A stretch of 56,368 nucleotides of DNA. It comes from Bacillus sp. sid0103. GTDB taxonomy: Bacteria > Bacillota > Bacilli > Bacillales_B > DSM-18226. Made by a program: the position numbers and the translations under genes. The notes beneath the pieces were generated by a model. That model searched no databases. It was given only the letters and a program-made list of their open reading frames with translations, and had not been told where the DNA came from. Location of the stretch: positions 1 through 56,368 of the forward strand of contig NZ_JAHUWN010000038.1 in assembly GCF_019219025.1 (NCBI RefSeq), in the 5' to 3' direction. Shown here piece after piece: positions 18,740-27,786 of this stretch. Within the stretch, counting starts at the first letter, position 1. The number at the start of each line of letters is the position of its first letter.

Positions 18740-18884
18740 TATTGATTCTCATGTTTGCAACTGTCTTTTAGTCGTAGCTTCTTCTGTGTTCTGTAAACTG
18801 GCAGATTTCAATCGACTATTACTAATATTAGATAGTGATTTTAATCACCTCAAAGTAAAATGAAAGAAAAAAGCCTAAATGTTA

Positions 18885-18913
18885 TTGACAAAAAAGTTTT
18901 TAAGTATTATTAT
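18885..18913 (+). promoter_or_regulatory. SigA-type promoter of the mhqR-like gene
   Basis: A -35 TTGACA and a -10 TATTAT are spaced by exactly 17 bases. The operator TATCTC begins directly after the -10, so a bound repressor would block transcription start. Confidence 0.75.
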
Positions 18914-18946
18914 TATCTCATATTAAAGATATTTTAATTCGAGATA
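18914..18946 (+). promoter_or_regulatory. MhqR-type operator at the mhqR-like promoter
   Basis: TATCTC-ATATTA-AAGATA is the 18-base dyad with one mismatch, followed by a further half-site GAGATA at 18941. Placement over the transcription start fits autorepression. Confidence 0.7.
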
Positions 18947-18965
18947 TTTTATAGAGGTGACATAA

Positions 18966-19388
18966 GTGGAAAGAAAATGCACGAATTTGCCCTATCTTGT
19001 TTTAATGCAAACATCTAAAGAAATTCATGAGCAAATAAAGGGAGAGATGACAAAATACAAGCTAAGTATTACGGAATTTTCTGCTCTAGAGGTACTTTAC
19101 CAAAAAGGGAAACAAACAATACAACAGATTGGTAATTGCATATTAATCTCAAGTGGCTCGATGACCCATGTTATAGATAAGTTAGAACAAAAAGGTTTCT
19201 TAAAAAGAAATGCCTGTCGTGATGACCGGAGAGTGATCCATGTAACTTTAACAGATGATGGAAATGCATTGATGAATGAAATCATGCCGAAACATCATGA
19301 GTTAGTGGATGATATCTTTGATTCATTAAATTCTGATGAGGCAGAGACTTTGGTACATCTTTTGAAAAAAGTAAGGAATAAAGTTTAA
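18966..19388 (+). CDS. mhqR: MarR-family quinone-sensing repressor, MhqR-like
   Basis: The 140-residue winged-helix protein has the MarR pattern: ITEFSALEVLYQKGKQTIQQIG, then SSGSMTHVIDKLEQKGFLKR and the wing RDDRRVIHVTLTDDG. It starts with GTG after GAGGTGA. In Bacillus subtilis MhqR represses mhqA, mhqNOP, mhqED and azoR2 and is released by quinones and other electrophiles. Here the next genes are mhqP-, mhqO- and mhqD-like and the operator dyads match, so the assignment is strong. The sensing mechanism cannot be read from the sequence. Confidence 0.88.
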   Translation: MERKCTNLPYLVLMQTSKEIHEQIKGEMTKYKLSITEFSALEVLYQKGKQTIQQIGNCILISSGSMTHVIDKLEQKGFLKRNACRDDRRVIHVTLTDDGNALMNEIMPKHHELVDDIFDSLNSDEAETLVHLLKKVRNKV

Positions 19389-19410
19389 TCTTTCATTTTT
19401 TTTAATACAA

Positions 19411-19428
19411 TATCTCGAATCCGAGATA
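19411..19428 (+). promoter_or_regulatory. MhqR-type operator before the mhqP-like gene
   Basis: TATCTCGAATCCGAGATA is a palindrome with 7-base arms (TATCTCG/CGAGATA). It lies 24 bases before the start codon of the DoxX gene. It is the best match in the window to known MhqR boxes. Confidence 0.8.
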
Positions 19429-19452
19429 AAAAACATATAGGAGGATTTTAAG

Positions 19453-19851
19453 ATGATAAGTTTTGGGTTGTTACTAATTCGTTTGGTAATTGGTTTACTA
19501 TTTGTGGGTCACGGTGCTCAAAAATTGTTTGGGTGGTTTGGTGGTTATGGTTTAAAAGGTACTGGCGGATGGTTCGAATCGATTGGCATGAAACCTGGAA
19601 TAGCGGTGGCTCTTTTTGCAGGATTAGCAGAACTTATTGGGGGGATTTTGTTTACTTTAGGACTTTTAACCCCACTTGCAGGCATTATGATTGCAGTAAC
19701 TATGGTTATGGCTATCGTTAAGGTACATGCTCCAAATGGATTATGGGCAACATCAAATGGATATGAATATAACTTAACATTACTTGCAGTTGCTATTGGT
19801 ATAGCTTTAATAGGTCCTGGTGAATATGCTCTAGATGCATTTTTATTCTAA
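19453..19851 (+). CDS. mhqP: DoxX-family membrane protein, MhqP-like
   Basis: The 132-residue protein has four predicted membrane segments and the DoxX pattern [20 protein letters not shown] and [18 protein letters not shown]. MhqP (YdfP) of Bacillus subtilis is co-expressed with the dioxygenase MhqO under MhqR. The biochemical role is unknown; DoxX proteins have been linked to quinone or thiosulfate redox at the membrane. A TAGGAGG site precedes the ATG and an operator stands just upstream. A second DoxX gene lies at 23165. Confidence 0.88.
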   Translation: MISFGLLLIRLVIGLLFVGHGAQKLFGWFGGYGLKGTGGWFESIGMKPGIAVALFAGLAELIGGILFTLGLLTPLAGIMIAVTMVMAIVKVHAPNGLWATSNGYEYNLTLLAVAIGIALIGPGEYALDAFLF

Positions 19852-19853
19852 AA

Positions 19854-19871
19854 TATCTCAAACTAGAGATT
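19854..19871 (+). promoter_or_regulatory. MhqR-type operator before the mhqO-like gene
   Basis: TATCTCAAACTAGAGATT fits TATCTC-N6-GAGATA with one mismatch. It starts 3 bases after the mhqP-like stop and 107 bases before mhqO, so mhqO may have its own MhqR-controlled promoter. Confidence 0.6.
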
Positions 19872-19905
19872 CTCAAATTAAAACTAATATTTTGAGATTT
19901 TTATT
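19871..19905 (+). terminator. Terminator-like hairpin between mhqP and mhqO
   Basis: TCTCAAA and TTTGAGA arms enclose a 13-base loop and are followed by TTTTTATTT. The stem is AT-rich, so termination is probably partial. Confidence 0.55.
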
Positions 19906-19978
19906 TAATAATTAGGAACAAAATAGGTGTGAAGGTTTTTTTAATACGTGATTTTACAAGAAAAAGGAGTCTTAAAAA

Positions 19979-20917
19979 ATGAGTAAGAAAACAATGGGTA
20001 TTCATCATATCACAGCAATTGTCGGTGATCCTCAAGAGAACGTTGATTTTTATGCAGGAGTTTTGGGTTTGCGTTTAGTCAAGAAAACTGTCAATTTTGA
20101 TGATCCGGGTACGTATCACCTTTATTTTGGAAATGAAGGTGGAAAACCAGGAACAATCATAACATTTTTTCCATGGGCAGGAGCTCGTCAAGGAATTATT
20201 GGAGATGGTCAAGTAGGAGTTACCTCTTATGTAGTTCCGAAAGGTGCCATGGAATTTTGGGAAAAAAGACTTGAAAAGTTTAATGTTTCCTACACAAAAA
20301 TGGAGCGTTTTGGAGAGAAATATTTGGAATTTGACGACCCACATGGACTTCACTTGGAAATCGTTGAAAGAGAAGAAGGAGAACTAAATTCTTGGAACTT
20401 TGGGGAGGTAACGCCCGACGTTGCCATAAAAGGTTTTGGTGGGGCTACTCTATTATCAACCCAACCGAACAAAACCTCACAATTGTTAGAAAATGTAATG
20501 GGACTTGATTTCATTGGAAATGAAGGGGATTTTGCCCGTTTTCGTTCCTCAGCCGACATCGGAAATGTAATCGACATTAAATTAACTCCAATTGGACGTG
20601 GACAAATGGGTGTTGGAACAGTACACCACATCGCATGGCGGGCTATTGATGACCAAGATCAATTAGATTGGCAAAAGTATGTTGCAGAGAATGGATATGG
20701 TGTCACTCCTGTACAGGACAGAAATTATTTTAATGCCATTTACTTTAGAGAACATGGAGAAATTCTATTTGAAATTGCCACTGATCCTCCAGGATTTGCT
20801 CATGATGAATCGCAAGAGACAATGGGTGAAAAATTGATGTTACCATCACAGTATGAACCTCAACGAGGGAAGATTGAAGAAGTTTTGCTACCGTTTGAAG
20901 TAAGAGAATTAGACTAA
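19979..20917 (+). CDS. mhqO: Ring-cleaving dioxygenase, MhqO-like (VOC superfamily)
   Basis: The 312-residue protein has two vicinal-oxygen-chelate halves. Metal ligands are suggested by the histidine in GIHHITAIVGD, by VHHIAWRA in the second half and by the glutamate in EILFEIATDPPGFA. MhqO and relatives cleave hydroquinones or catechols and are induced by methylhydroquinone through MhqR. Length and sequence fit the family well. The ribosome binding site AAAAGGAG lies close to the ATG. Only 12 bases separate it from the flavin reductase-like gene, so the two are likely co-transcribed. Confidence 0.92.
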   Translation: MSKKTMGIHHITAIVGDPQENVDFYAGVLGLRLVKKTVNFDDPGTYHLYFGNEGGKPGTIITFFPWAGARQGIIGDGQVGVTSYVVPKGAMEFWEKRLEKFNVSYTKMERFGEKYLEFDDPHGLHLEIVEREEGELNSWNFGEVTPDVAIKGFGGATLLSTQPNKTSQLLENVMGLDFIGNEGDFARFRSSADIGNVIDIKLTPIGRGQMGVGTVHHIAWRAIDDQDQLDWQKYVAENGYGVTPVQDRNYFNAIYFREHGEILFEIATDPPGFAHDESQETMGEKLMLPSQYEPQRGKIEEVLLPFEVRELD

Positions 20918-20929
20918 AATATAAAAAGG

Positions 20930-21546
20930 ATGATTCCATTACTTTCGATTGACCCTAACCAAAATACCGAAAGAGAAAATTATAAATTTCTAATAGGGAG
21001 CATTATACCCAGACCGATTGCTTTTGTCACAACGATATCAAAAGACGGTGTTTTAAATGGCGCACCATTTAGTTATTTTAATATCGTGTCATCCAATCCC
21101 CAGATGATCTCATTATCTATTCAACGCTCAGCAGGGAGACAAAAGGATACAGCGAGAAACATTATGGAGTTCAATCAATTTGTGGTTCATATCGTTGACG
21201 AACATAATGTTGAAAAAATAAATAAAACAGCTGCAATCCTTCCTCCTGATCAGAGTGAGATAGAGTTTGCTAATTTAACTTCAGTAGACAGTGTGAAAAT
21301 TTCTGTACCGGGTGTAAAGGAAGCGAAAATTCGAATGGAATGTTTATTGGAGCATTCTCTAGAATTGGGAGGCTTGGAGACACCGGGGTGTGATTTTATT
21401 ATTGGAAAAGTGGTTCAATTTCATATTGAAAATGACATTTATGAAAATGGAAGAATCGATCCTAGGGGCTTAGTTGCTTAAGTCGATTGGCTGGTACAAA
21501 TTATACGAAAATCGGCGAGATTTTTTCGATAGAACGTCCTAAATAG
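20930..21546 (+). pseudogene. Flavin reductase-like domain protein, frameshifted near the C-terminus
   Basis: The frame shows the flavin reductase-like (DIM6/NTAB) pattern: LIGSIIPRPIAFVTT, NGAPFSYFNIVSSNPQMISLSI and RQKDTARNI. Such proteins bind FMN. Translation stops after DPRGLVA, but another frame continues as RLAGTNYTKIGEIFSIERPK and then stops at 21546, which is the normal family ending. A single-base loss near 21479 explains this. About 22 residues are lost, so function may be impaired, or the change may be a sequence error. The start codon context is weak. Confidence 0.75.
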
Positions 21547-21587
21547 ATCTTTTTACTATCCACTTTCGTGAAATGGAGAGGATAAGT

Positions 21588-22531
21588 TTGCAAAAAACAG
21601 CAGGTATCCATCATATAACAGCCATGGTTAACGATGTACAAAAGAATATTGATTTTTATGCAGGTGTACTTGGGTTAAGACTCGTAAAAAAACTATAAAT
21701 TTTGATCGTCCAGAGGTGTATCATCTTTATTTTGGAAATGAAACGGGTGAACCAGGAACAATTATTACGTTTTTTCCATGGGCTAAACAGCTCAAAGGCC
21801 GAATTGGTACTGGTCAGGTAGGAGTCATTAGCTATATTATTCCATCAGGTTCCATTAATTTTTGGAAAAATCGTTTACAACAATTTGGAATTGAATTTAC
21901 TTCATCCAATCGCTTTGGTGAAAGGTATTTAAAATTTAATGATCCAGACGGTCTTCAACTTGAATTGATAGAACGAGATGAAGGTCAAATAAATACTTGG
22001 CACTTTGGGGGAATTCAGGCAGAGAATGCCATAAAAGGGTTTGGAGGTACTGTTCTGTTTTCGGCACAGCCACATAAAACGACGGAAGTGCTGGAAAATA
22101 CTTTAGGAATGGAATGTATTGGGCAGGAAAATGAATTCCTAAGATTTAAATCTGAAGGACATTTTGGAAATACGATTGATTTTCAGTTAAACCCATCAGT
22201 CAGGGGACTGATGGGAGCAGGAACAGTTCATCATATAGCATGGAGAGCAAAGGATGAAGAGGATTTACTCAGATGGAGATCTCTTCTTCAAGACAAAGGA
22301 TACTATCCAACAGAAATTCGAGATCGAAACAATTTCAAAGCAGTGTATTTTCATGAAGAAGGGGGTATCCTCTTCGAAATAGCTACCGACCCACCAGGCT
22401 TTACAGTGGATGAACCAGTCGCTGAACTTGGGGAAAAACTTATGTTGCCATCTTGGCTAGAGTCAAAAAGAGAAGAATTAGAAGAAACCCTACTTCCTGT
22501 AGAGGTTCGAGTTCTGGAGGGAGATAAATAA
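21588..22531 (+). pseudogene. Second MhqO-type ring-cleaving dioxygenase, frameshifted
   Basis: A TTG start with a GGAGAGG site at 21588 opens QKTAGIHHITAMVNDVQKNIDFYAGVLG in pieces matching the first dioxygenase. The frame breaks at a run of seven A (21686-21692); one more A restores VKKTINFDRPEVYHLYF and the whole 314-residue protein. The remainder keeps VHHIAWRA and ILFEIATDPPGFT. It is a paralog of the gene at 19979 (MhqO/MhqE type). A homopolymer deletion is a typical sequencing artefact, so the gene may be intact in the cell. Confidence 0.82.
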
Positions 22532-23142
22532 TGAAACATATATTCAATAAGGGGCAAAATCAAACAAAACCCACGTTGTTATTGCTTCATGGTACAGGAG
22601 GCAATGAATTAGACCTGCTGCCACTTGCAGGAATGATTGATGATGAGGCAAATGTACTAAGCGTTCGTGGGAATGTATTAGAAAATGGAATGCCTCGATT
22701 TTTTCGCAGATTAGCAGAAGGGGTATTTGATGAGGAAGATCTTATTTTTCGAACAAAAGAGTTAAACGAGTTTCTAGATGAGGCCTCCGAAAAGTATGAT
22801 TTTGATCGAGATAATATTCTTGCGATAGGTTACTCAAATGGAGCTAATATTGCTGCGAGTTTATTATTTCACCATCAAAATGCTTTAAAGGGTGCGATTC
22901 TTCATCATCCCATGGTGCCGCTAAAAGGAATTGAACTACCTGATTTAACAGGGAAATCAGTATTTATTGCAGCTGGTACCAATGATCCAATCTGCTCGCC
23001 ATTAGAATCTGCTGAATTACAATCTTTATTAGAAAAGGCAAATGCGAATGTAGAAATTCATTGGGAGAATAGAGGTCATCAATTAACCTCTCAAGAAGTT
23101 GAAGCCGCAGCGCAATGGTATCGAAAAGTTATAAACAAATAA
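22531..23142 (+). CDS. mhqD: Carboxylesterase/phospholipase-type hydrolase, MhqD-like
   Basis: This is an alpha/beta-hydrolase of 203 residues with the oxyanion motif LLLHGTGGNELD, the nucleophile elbow GYSNGAN (serine near residue 109), the acid in GTNDPICS and the histidine in NRGHQLTSQE. MhqD of Bacillus subtilis is in the MhqR regulon together with the dioxygenase MhqE, exactly as here. Its start overlaps the stop of the upstream dioxygenase by one base, which indicates translational coupling. The natural substrate is unknown; it probably hydrolyses a product of ring cleavage. Confidence 0.88.
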   Translation: MKHIFNKGQNQTKPTLLLLHGTGGNELDLLPLAGMIDDEANVLSVRGNVLENGMPRFFRRLAEGVFDEEDLIFRTKELNEFLDEASEKYDFDRDNILAIGYSNGANIAASLLFHHQNALKGAILHHPMVPLKGIELPDLTGKSVFIAAGTNDPICSPLESAELQSLLEKANANVEIHWENRGHQLTSQEVEAAAQWYRKVINK

Positions 23143-23164
23143 TTATTTTACGGAGGAGAAAAGA

Positions 23165-23590
23165 ATGTTGGTAAAAAACGAAATAGGAGCACTTATTTTA
23201 CGGGTAACATTAGGGGCATTATTCTTAATTCATGGAATAGTAAAGTTTCAAGGTGGAATTGAAAATATTGTAGGATGGTTTGAAAGTATTGGATTACCAG
23301 GATTTATGGCATATGGAGTTGCTTTGTTTGAAATCATTGGAGGTATCGCATTAATCATTGGACTAGCAACTAGACTTGTATCTACTTTGTTTGGACTATT
23401 AATGATTGGGGCAATACTAAAAGTAAAACTTTCTGTTGGTTTATTAGGAAATGGTCAAATGGCAGGATATGAGTTGGATTTAGCATTTTTAGCAATGGCA
23501 GTTTATCTAGCAATCAATGGAAGCAAGCTATTATCAGTTAGTTACTTGATTTTTCAAAAGGATTCAATTGAGTTAAAAAAAGCTGCTTAA
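23165..23590 (+). CDS. DoxX-family membrane protein (second copy)
   Basis: The 141-residue protein has four membrane segments with GALFLIHGIVKFQGGIENIVGWFESIGLPG, the DoxX pattern split here for length, and EIIGGIALIIGLATRL. It is related to, but clearly diverged from, the copy at 19453. It lies 22 bases after the MhqD-like gene, with a GGAGGAG site, and before the WrbA-like gene, so it belongs to the same operon. Confidence 0.85.
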   Translation: MLVKNEIGALILRVTLGALFLIHGIVKFQGGIENIVGWFESIGLPGFMAYGVALFEIIGGIALIIGLATRLVSTLFGLLMIGAILKVKLSVGLLGNGQMAGYELDLAFLAMAVYLAINGSKLLSVSYLIFQKDSIELKKAA

Positions 23591-23637
23591 TATGGAATGA
23601 TAATTTTTAAAGAATGTAATAATAGGTGGTGTGACAA

Positions 23638-24303
23638 ATGGGGTTCTTATCTAAATTATTTGGAAGTACATCAGAAAAGGAGACAGAAAAAATGACAAAT
23701 GTAAAATTAGCGGTAATTTATTACAGCATGGGTGGAACAAACTATCAATTATCTAAATGGGCAGAAGAAGGAGCAAAAGAAGCTGGTGCAGAGGTAAAAG
23801 TATTAAAAGTACCTGAACTTGCGCCACAATCAGCAATTGAAGGTAATCCAGCTTGGAAAGCTCATGTAGACGCAACAAAAGATGTACCTGAAGTGAAATT
23901 AGATGACCTAGAATGGGCAGATGCAATTATTTTCAGTGTGCCTACTCGCTTTGGTAACATGCCAGCTCAAATGAAACAATTCCTAGATACGACTGGTGGT
24001 CTTTGGTTTAATGGCAAGCTTGTAAATAAAGTTGTCAGTGCAATGTCTTCCGCTCAAAACTCTCACGGTGGTCAAGAGGCAACGATTTTATCACTCTATA
24101 CTACCATGTATCATTGGGGTGCAATTGTCGCTGCTCCTGGTTATACAGATCCTGTAACCTTTGGAGCTGGTGGTAACCCATATGGAACAAGTGTAACAGT
24201 TGGTCAAGATGGGAAAATGATTGAAGATGTTCAGGCGGCAGTTAAACACCAAGCAAAACGTACTGTAACAGTTGCTGAGTGGGTTAAAAAAGCAAATCAA
24301 TAA
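23638..24303 (+). CDS. NAD(P)H:quinone oxidoreductase, WrbA-type flavodoxin-like
   Basis: The protein is flavodoxin-like: VIYYSMGGTNYQLSKWAEEG binds the FMN phosphate, followed by ADAIIFSVPTRFGNMPAQMKQF and FLDTTGGLW. WrbA enzymes reduce quinones by two electrons and avoid semiquinone radicals. The frame starts at 23638 after GGTGGTG (221 residues); an ATG at 23692 has an AAAGGAG site and would give 203 residues, a length closer to WrbA. Either start is plausible. It is the last gene of the quinone cluster and would use NAD(P)H. A broken paralog lies at 27246. Confidence 0.88.
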   Translation: MGFLSKLFGSTSEKETEKMTNVKLAVIYYSMGGTNYQLSKWAEEGAKEAGAEVKVLKVPELAPQSAIEGNPAWKAHVDATKDVPEVKLDDLEWADAIIFSVPTRFGNMPAQMKQFLDTTGGLWFNGKLVNKVVSAMSSAQNSHGGQEATILSLYTTMYHWGAIVAAPGYTDPVTFGAGGNPYGTSVTVGQDGKMIEDVQAAVKHQAKRTVTVAEWVKKANQ

Positions 24304-24327
24304 ATTTTATTAGAAAAAGCTATCCTG

Positions 24328-24382
24328 AAAAAAGTACCCCATAGTGTAGACATAAAAAAATGTACAAAGGGGTACTTTTTCT
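24328..24382 (+). terminator. Terminator of the quinone detoxification operon
   Basis: AAAAAAGTACCCC and GGGGTACTTTTTC form a long stem with a 28-base loop, about 25 bases after the WrbA-like stop. The symmetry would also serve the minus-strand gene beyond it. Confidence 0.7.
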
Positions 24383-24400
24383 TGTTTATTTGCGTGTACT

Positions 24401-25020
24401 TCATATAATATTTCCATTACTTCCTTTTCTTCCGTACTGATTTCCGAACATTTCATTCGCATAAATGATTCCCAGTCCGTAAGCACCGCCGTGTTGTTTT
24501 ATAATATCGAGTGTCCCATTATAAGTTTCTTTAATAGCAAAATCACGCTGTAATTCTAACAAATATTGTAACCAAGTGATTGGGTGGGCTCCGGCCTGTG
24601 TCATACGTATTACGGCCATGTCATGTGATTCTTTATTTACTCCACCTGATGCATCCGTGATAAAAAACACTTCATATCCGTCGGCGATAGCACTCAGTAC
24701 CGGTTCAAGCAAACACACCTCTGTCCAAAGACCCGCCATCACTAATTTACGTTTTCCATATTCGTTGATTTGTCTAAATACTCTTGGATCTTCCCAAGCG
24801 TTAATAACCGTTCGATCAATTGGCTTTCGGTCAGGAAAGACTGATTGGATTTCGGATAAAATTTTACCGCTGAAAGTTGCTGCGGTAATTGTGTCATTAT
24901 AATAGGGATACTAAATAATTTTGCGGTTTTTGACAATCCAGCGAGGTTATTTCGTAAATTTGCAATATCATGTGATTGAACTGAAAATGTCATTTGCGGT
25001 TGATGGTCAATTAACATCAA
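24401..25020 (-). pseudogene. Isochorismatase-family cysteine hydrolase (YcaC-like), frameshifted
   Basis: Two minus-strand frames encode the N-terminal part (MLIDHQPQMTF with the catalytic aspartate, then SIPIIMTQ) and the C-terminal part (KLVMAGLWTEVCLLEPVLSA with the catalytic cysteine, then DASGGVNKESHDMAV and HGGAYGLGI). One missing base near 24896-24903 separates them: the other frame reads DTITAATFSGKILSEIQ into PIDRTVINAWEDPR without a stop. The reading also appears to extend a little upstream of 25020. The family hydrolyses C-N or ether bonds; the substrate is unknown. Confidence 0.8.
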
Positions 25021-25431
25021 AGTATGGTCAATAGGGGTAAGCGAATACTGAGAACGACGCTCTGTGGTTGTAATCCTTGACGTTCCAAACTTCTGTACCG
25101 TAAAACTGGTTTCTACAAATTGGGCACCAATAAACTACAGGATTCATTTGAATTTCCCTCCAATATTCATGGGCTAAGAAATTAATTCATGAAGTAATAT
25201 ATGCGCAAAGACCATGATGAGTGGCTTGTTCTTGCAAAGGGTATTGATACCTTGTCCGGTAATATTTAGGGCTCCAATTTCGGAAATCATAACATCAGTC
25301 GTTTTCTCCAAAAAAGTAAGTGAACCCTGATTATTAGATAATAAGGAAAAAGAATTAGTTTATATTATTAGCATGGCAGGGTAATAAGCAGAAAAAGGGG
25401 AATTACTAAAACGTCTTACTTAATAATGGTC

Positions 25432-25473
25432 AACACCCTTATCTTTTTTTATTAAGAAAAGGGTGTTTTTTTA
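25432..25473 (+). terminator. Rho-independent terminator
   Basis: AACACCCTT and AAGGGTGTT arms are followed by a T run. The 14 bases GAATTACTAAAACG just upstream are identical to the end of pgi, so this may be a duplicated gene end. The remainder of 25021-25430 holds no clear intact gene. Confidence 0.75.
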
Positions 25474-25636
25474 TTTACTTAGTTTTTAACCAAGATCTTC
25501 AATTTTTATAATTTAAATTTTAATTTTAAAAATTTAATATTTAAGAGCCGTTCTAATAGTTCCTCTTTTGCATTGACTTATGCGATAGAAAAAGCTAATA
25601 AGCAGTGTATATATAAGGACTTCTCAATTTTATTTT

Positions 25637-26566
25637 TCATGTTGAAACTTTAGTATAGATAACAAAAAACACATTAATTTGAAGTAAGATAATCAAACCG
25701 GGAACAGGAAAGAAAATGTCGAAAATAAAAAAGGAAAAAAGAATACTTAAAAACAATCCTAAATGAAATATCTTTAGCTTCTGATTTTGATACCGGTATT
25801 TATGAAAAACAACAGTCGTGGATAAAAAGTAAATAAAAGCTGCACAAAAGATAAAGTTAAGTATGAAATAATAGGCTATTTGTTTACTAAATAAAAGTTG
25901 GATAGAAGCTGCAATCATACTTAAGAAATATAAATGAAGAGATGTCCATAAAGGATAATTTGTCCCGTTGTTTTTACAGATTTATCAATTTTTTTCGAGA
26001 TTATCAAAATATTGCGACCAAAATGAAATAATTAATGAAAAAGAGAATACAGAGTATCCTATAGCCTTCCAACTTCCAAGCTGGGGATGAAGTACAGTTA
26101 AAATGCTAATAATTGATTCGCCAAGTAATATAAGAGTTAACAGTCCAAAGCGTTCTAATAAATGAGTAGTGTTTACCGGGTGACTTACTAGATATTTCCT
26201 TCCGAATAGAGGAATAAAAATATCAACAATAATTCCTAGATATAGGACAATATATTTATACCACGAAGAAAAGAATATCGAACAGCTTGAAATAAAAATA
26301 CCTATCCAAAACAAAGTTCCTAAATAATACGCCGTCTTGTTTTGTTCCCTCGTTCCCTTTCTAATAACCGATAAGTATTGAAAGGCAGTTAATGCTCTAA
26401 CGCCGATGAATCCAACTAAAAAAGAGATATAATAACGATCAAATTCAACCGATAAGTTAGAGATTAAAATTAACACAAATACCATTTGGAAAATAAGTAA
26501 GAACCTTTCATGAAATTTGTCCTTTCCGAAACGGTTCACAAACATTGTCTGTCCGACCCACGCCAA
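25637..26566 (-). pseudogene. Low temperature requirement protein A (LtrA) family, decayed
   Basis: The minus-strand translation starts WVGQTMFVNRFGKDKFHERF and contains LLERFGLLTLILLGES, the LtrA hallmark, with many membrane segments. The N-terminal ~50 residues are missing. The frame stops at 25985 next to an A/T homopolymer; the other frames carry GQIILYGHL and then AASIQLLFSKQIAYYF, so at least two frameshifts (near 26000 and 25945) are present. LtrA proteins are integral membrane proteins of unknown function. The gene is dead unless the region is poorly sequenced. Confidence 0.78.
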
Positions 26567-26772
26567 TATAATGGTATAAAATTGTTTAACTTTAAGGAGT
26601 TAGAAAGTTTAATTACAAATCTTTAAAATCTATAGAATATTAATTTGAACCAAAAGAGATAATATTTAGGAAAATGTTTTCAATAAAAATTAAATTAGGA
26701 AAAAGAATAGCTTTTTTAGTTCACTTTTTGTATACCTTAAAGTGCTAACATTTAACTCTAAAGGAGAAAACC

Positions 26773-27203
26773 ATGACTAAACAACAACCTTTATTCACAT
26801 CCTCCGCAACAGCTGTTGGAGGAAGACAGGAAGAGTAGAATCGTCTGATGGCAATATAAAAATGGATTTAGCAATGCCAGGAACCCCAAGAGCAAAAGAA
26901 TTACCCAACGCTACAAATCCTGAACAGTTGTTTGCGGCAGGTTACTCTGCTTGTTTTGATGGGGCTTTACAGCACATAGCAAGGCAAGAACATGTCAAAT
27001 TCGAATCACAAGTAACTGCAAGTGTCAGTTTCTTAAAAGATGAAGTTGATCAAGGATTCAAAATTGCTGTAACGTTACAAGTTAAAGGACAAGGTGTTGA
27101 AAAAGAAAAATTAGAAGTGCTTGTACATAAGGCACACGATTTCTGTCCCTATTCAAAAGCAACAAGAGGGAATATTGAAGTTACTCTTGAGGTTGTTGAA
27201 TAA
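26773..27203 (+). pseudogene. ohr: Organic hydroperoxide resistance protein (Ohr/OsmC), frameshifted
   Basis: From the ATG at 26773 (AAGGAG site) the frame reads TKQQPLFTSSATAVGGRQ and then stops. A one-base shift near 26830 restores GRVESSDGNIKMDLAMPGTP and the rest. The peroxidatic cysteine is in GYSACFDGALQ and the resolving cysteine in FCPYSKATRGN, so both redox centres remain. Ohr reduces organic hydroperoxides using dihydrolipoyl or bacillithiol-type reductants. Only the frameshift argues against activity. Confidence 0.82.
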
Positions 27204-27245
27204 TACCAATTTCTTATTAATTTAAAAGCAGAGGAGAACAGAACT

Positions 27246-27599
27246 ATGTCTAATGTAAATCTTGCAATCATCTTTTACAGCTCCACAGGTACAAATTATC
27301 AATTAACCGCAATGGGCATACGATGGGGCAAGAGAAGAGGGAGCAGATGTTAAGGTTTTAAAAGTACCAGAATTAGCACCACAATCAGTTATTGATTCCA
27401 ATCCAGCATGGAAGCTTTATTCTGAAGAAGTGGCCGCCTGTGTTCCTACTGTATCTCTGGATGATCTAGAATGGGCAGATGCCATTATTTTCAGTGTGCC
27501 AACTCGATTTGGAAATGTACCATCACAAATGAAACAGTTCTTAGATACCACTGGTGGACTGTGGTTTAAAATACGTTTCATTAGATTGGAAGGAGTGTA
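27246..27599 (+). pseudogene. WrbA-type quinone reductase paralog, frameshifted and truncated
   Basis: The start MSNVNLAIIFYSSTGTNYQLT matches the WrbA-like gene at 23638. The frame is then lost near 27310 and resumes as DGAREEGADVKVLKVPELAPQS in pieces, through WADAIIFSVPTRFGNVPSQ to TTGGLWF. After that it runs into unrelated sequence and stops at 27599. The C-terminal half is missing. It looks like a partial duplication of the neighbouring gene that has decayed. Confidence 0.82.
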
Positions 27600-27602
27600 G
27601 GT

Positions 27603-27743
27603 ATGAATATGGACAATAAAAATAAAAATTTGGAGCAACATGATAAAGAGTGTGAATGTAAATTTTGTCAGAAACGAGCAATTATAGAAATGAAAAAGGA
27701 AGATGACCGAAAGGAAATTGTAGAAATGTTAAAACGTTTATAA
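27603..27743 (+). CDS. Small Cys-containing hypothetical protein (46 aa)
   Basis: The ATG at 27603 follows GGAAGGAG. The product is highly charged, with a CECKFC cluster in the middle and a basic-acidic helix (KKEDDRKEIVEMLKRL) at the end. I do not recognise it. Three cysteines in six residues suggest metal or thiol chemistry. It lies directly behind the truncated WrbA gene, so it may have been brought in by the same rearrangement. Confidence 0.5.
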   Translation: MNMDNKNKNLEQHDKECECKFCQKRAIIEMKKEDDRKEIVEMLKRL

Positions 27744-27786
27744 TATTAGATAGAATGCAAACAAGTTTAAAAAAGTAAAGAACCTC

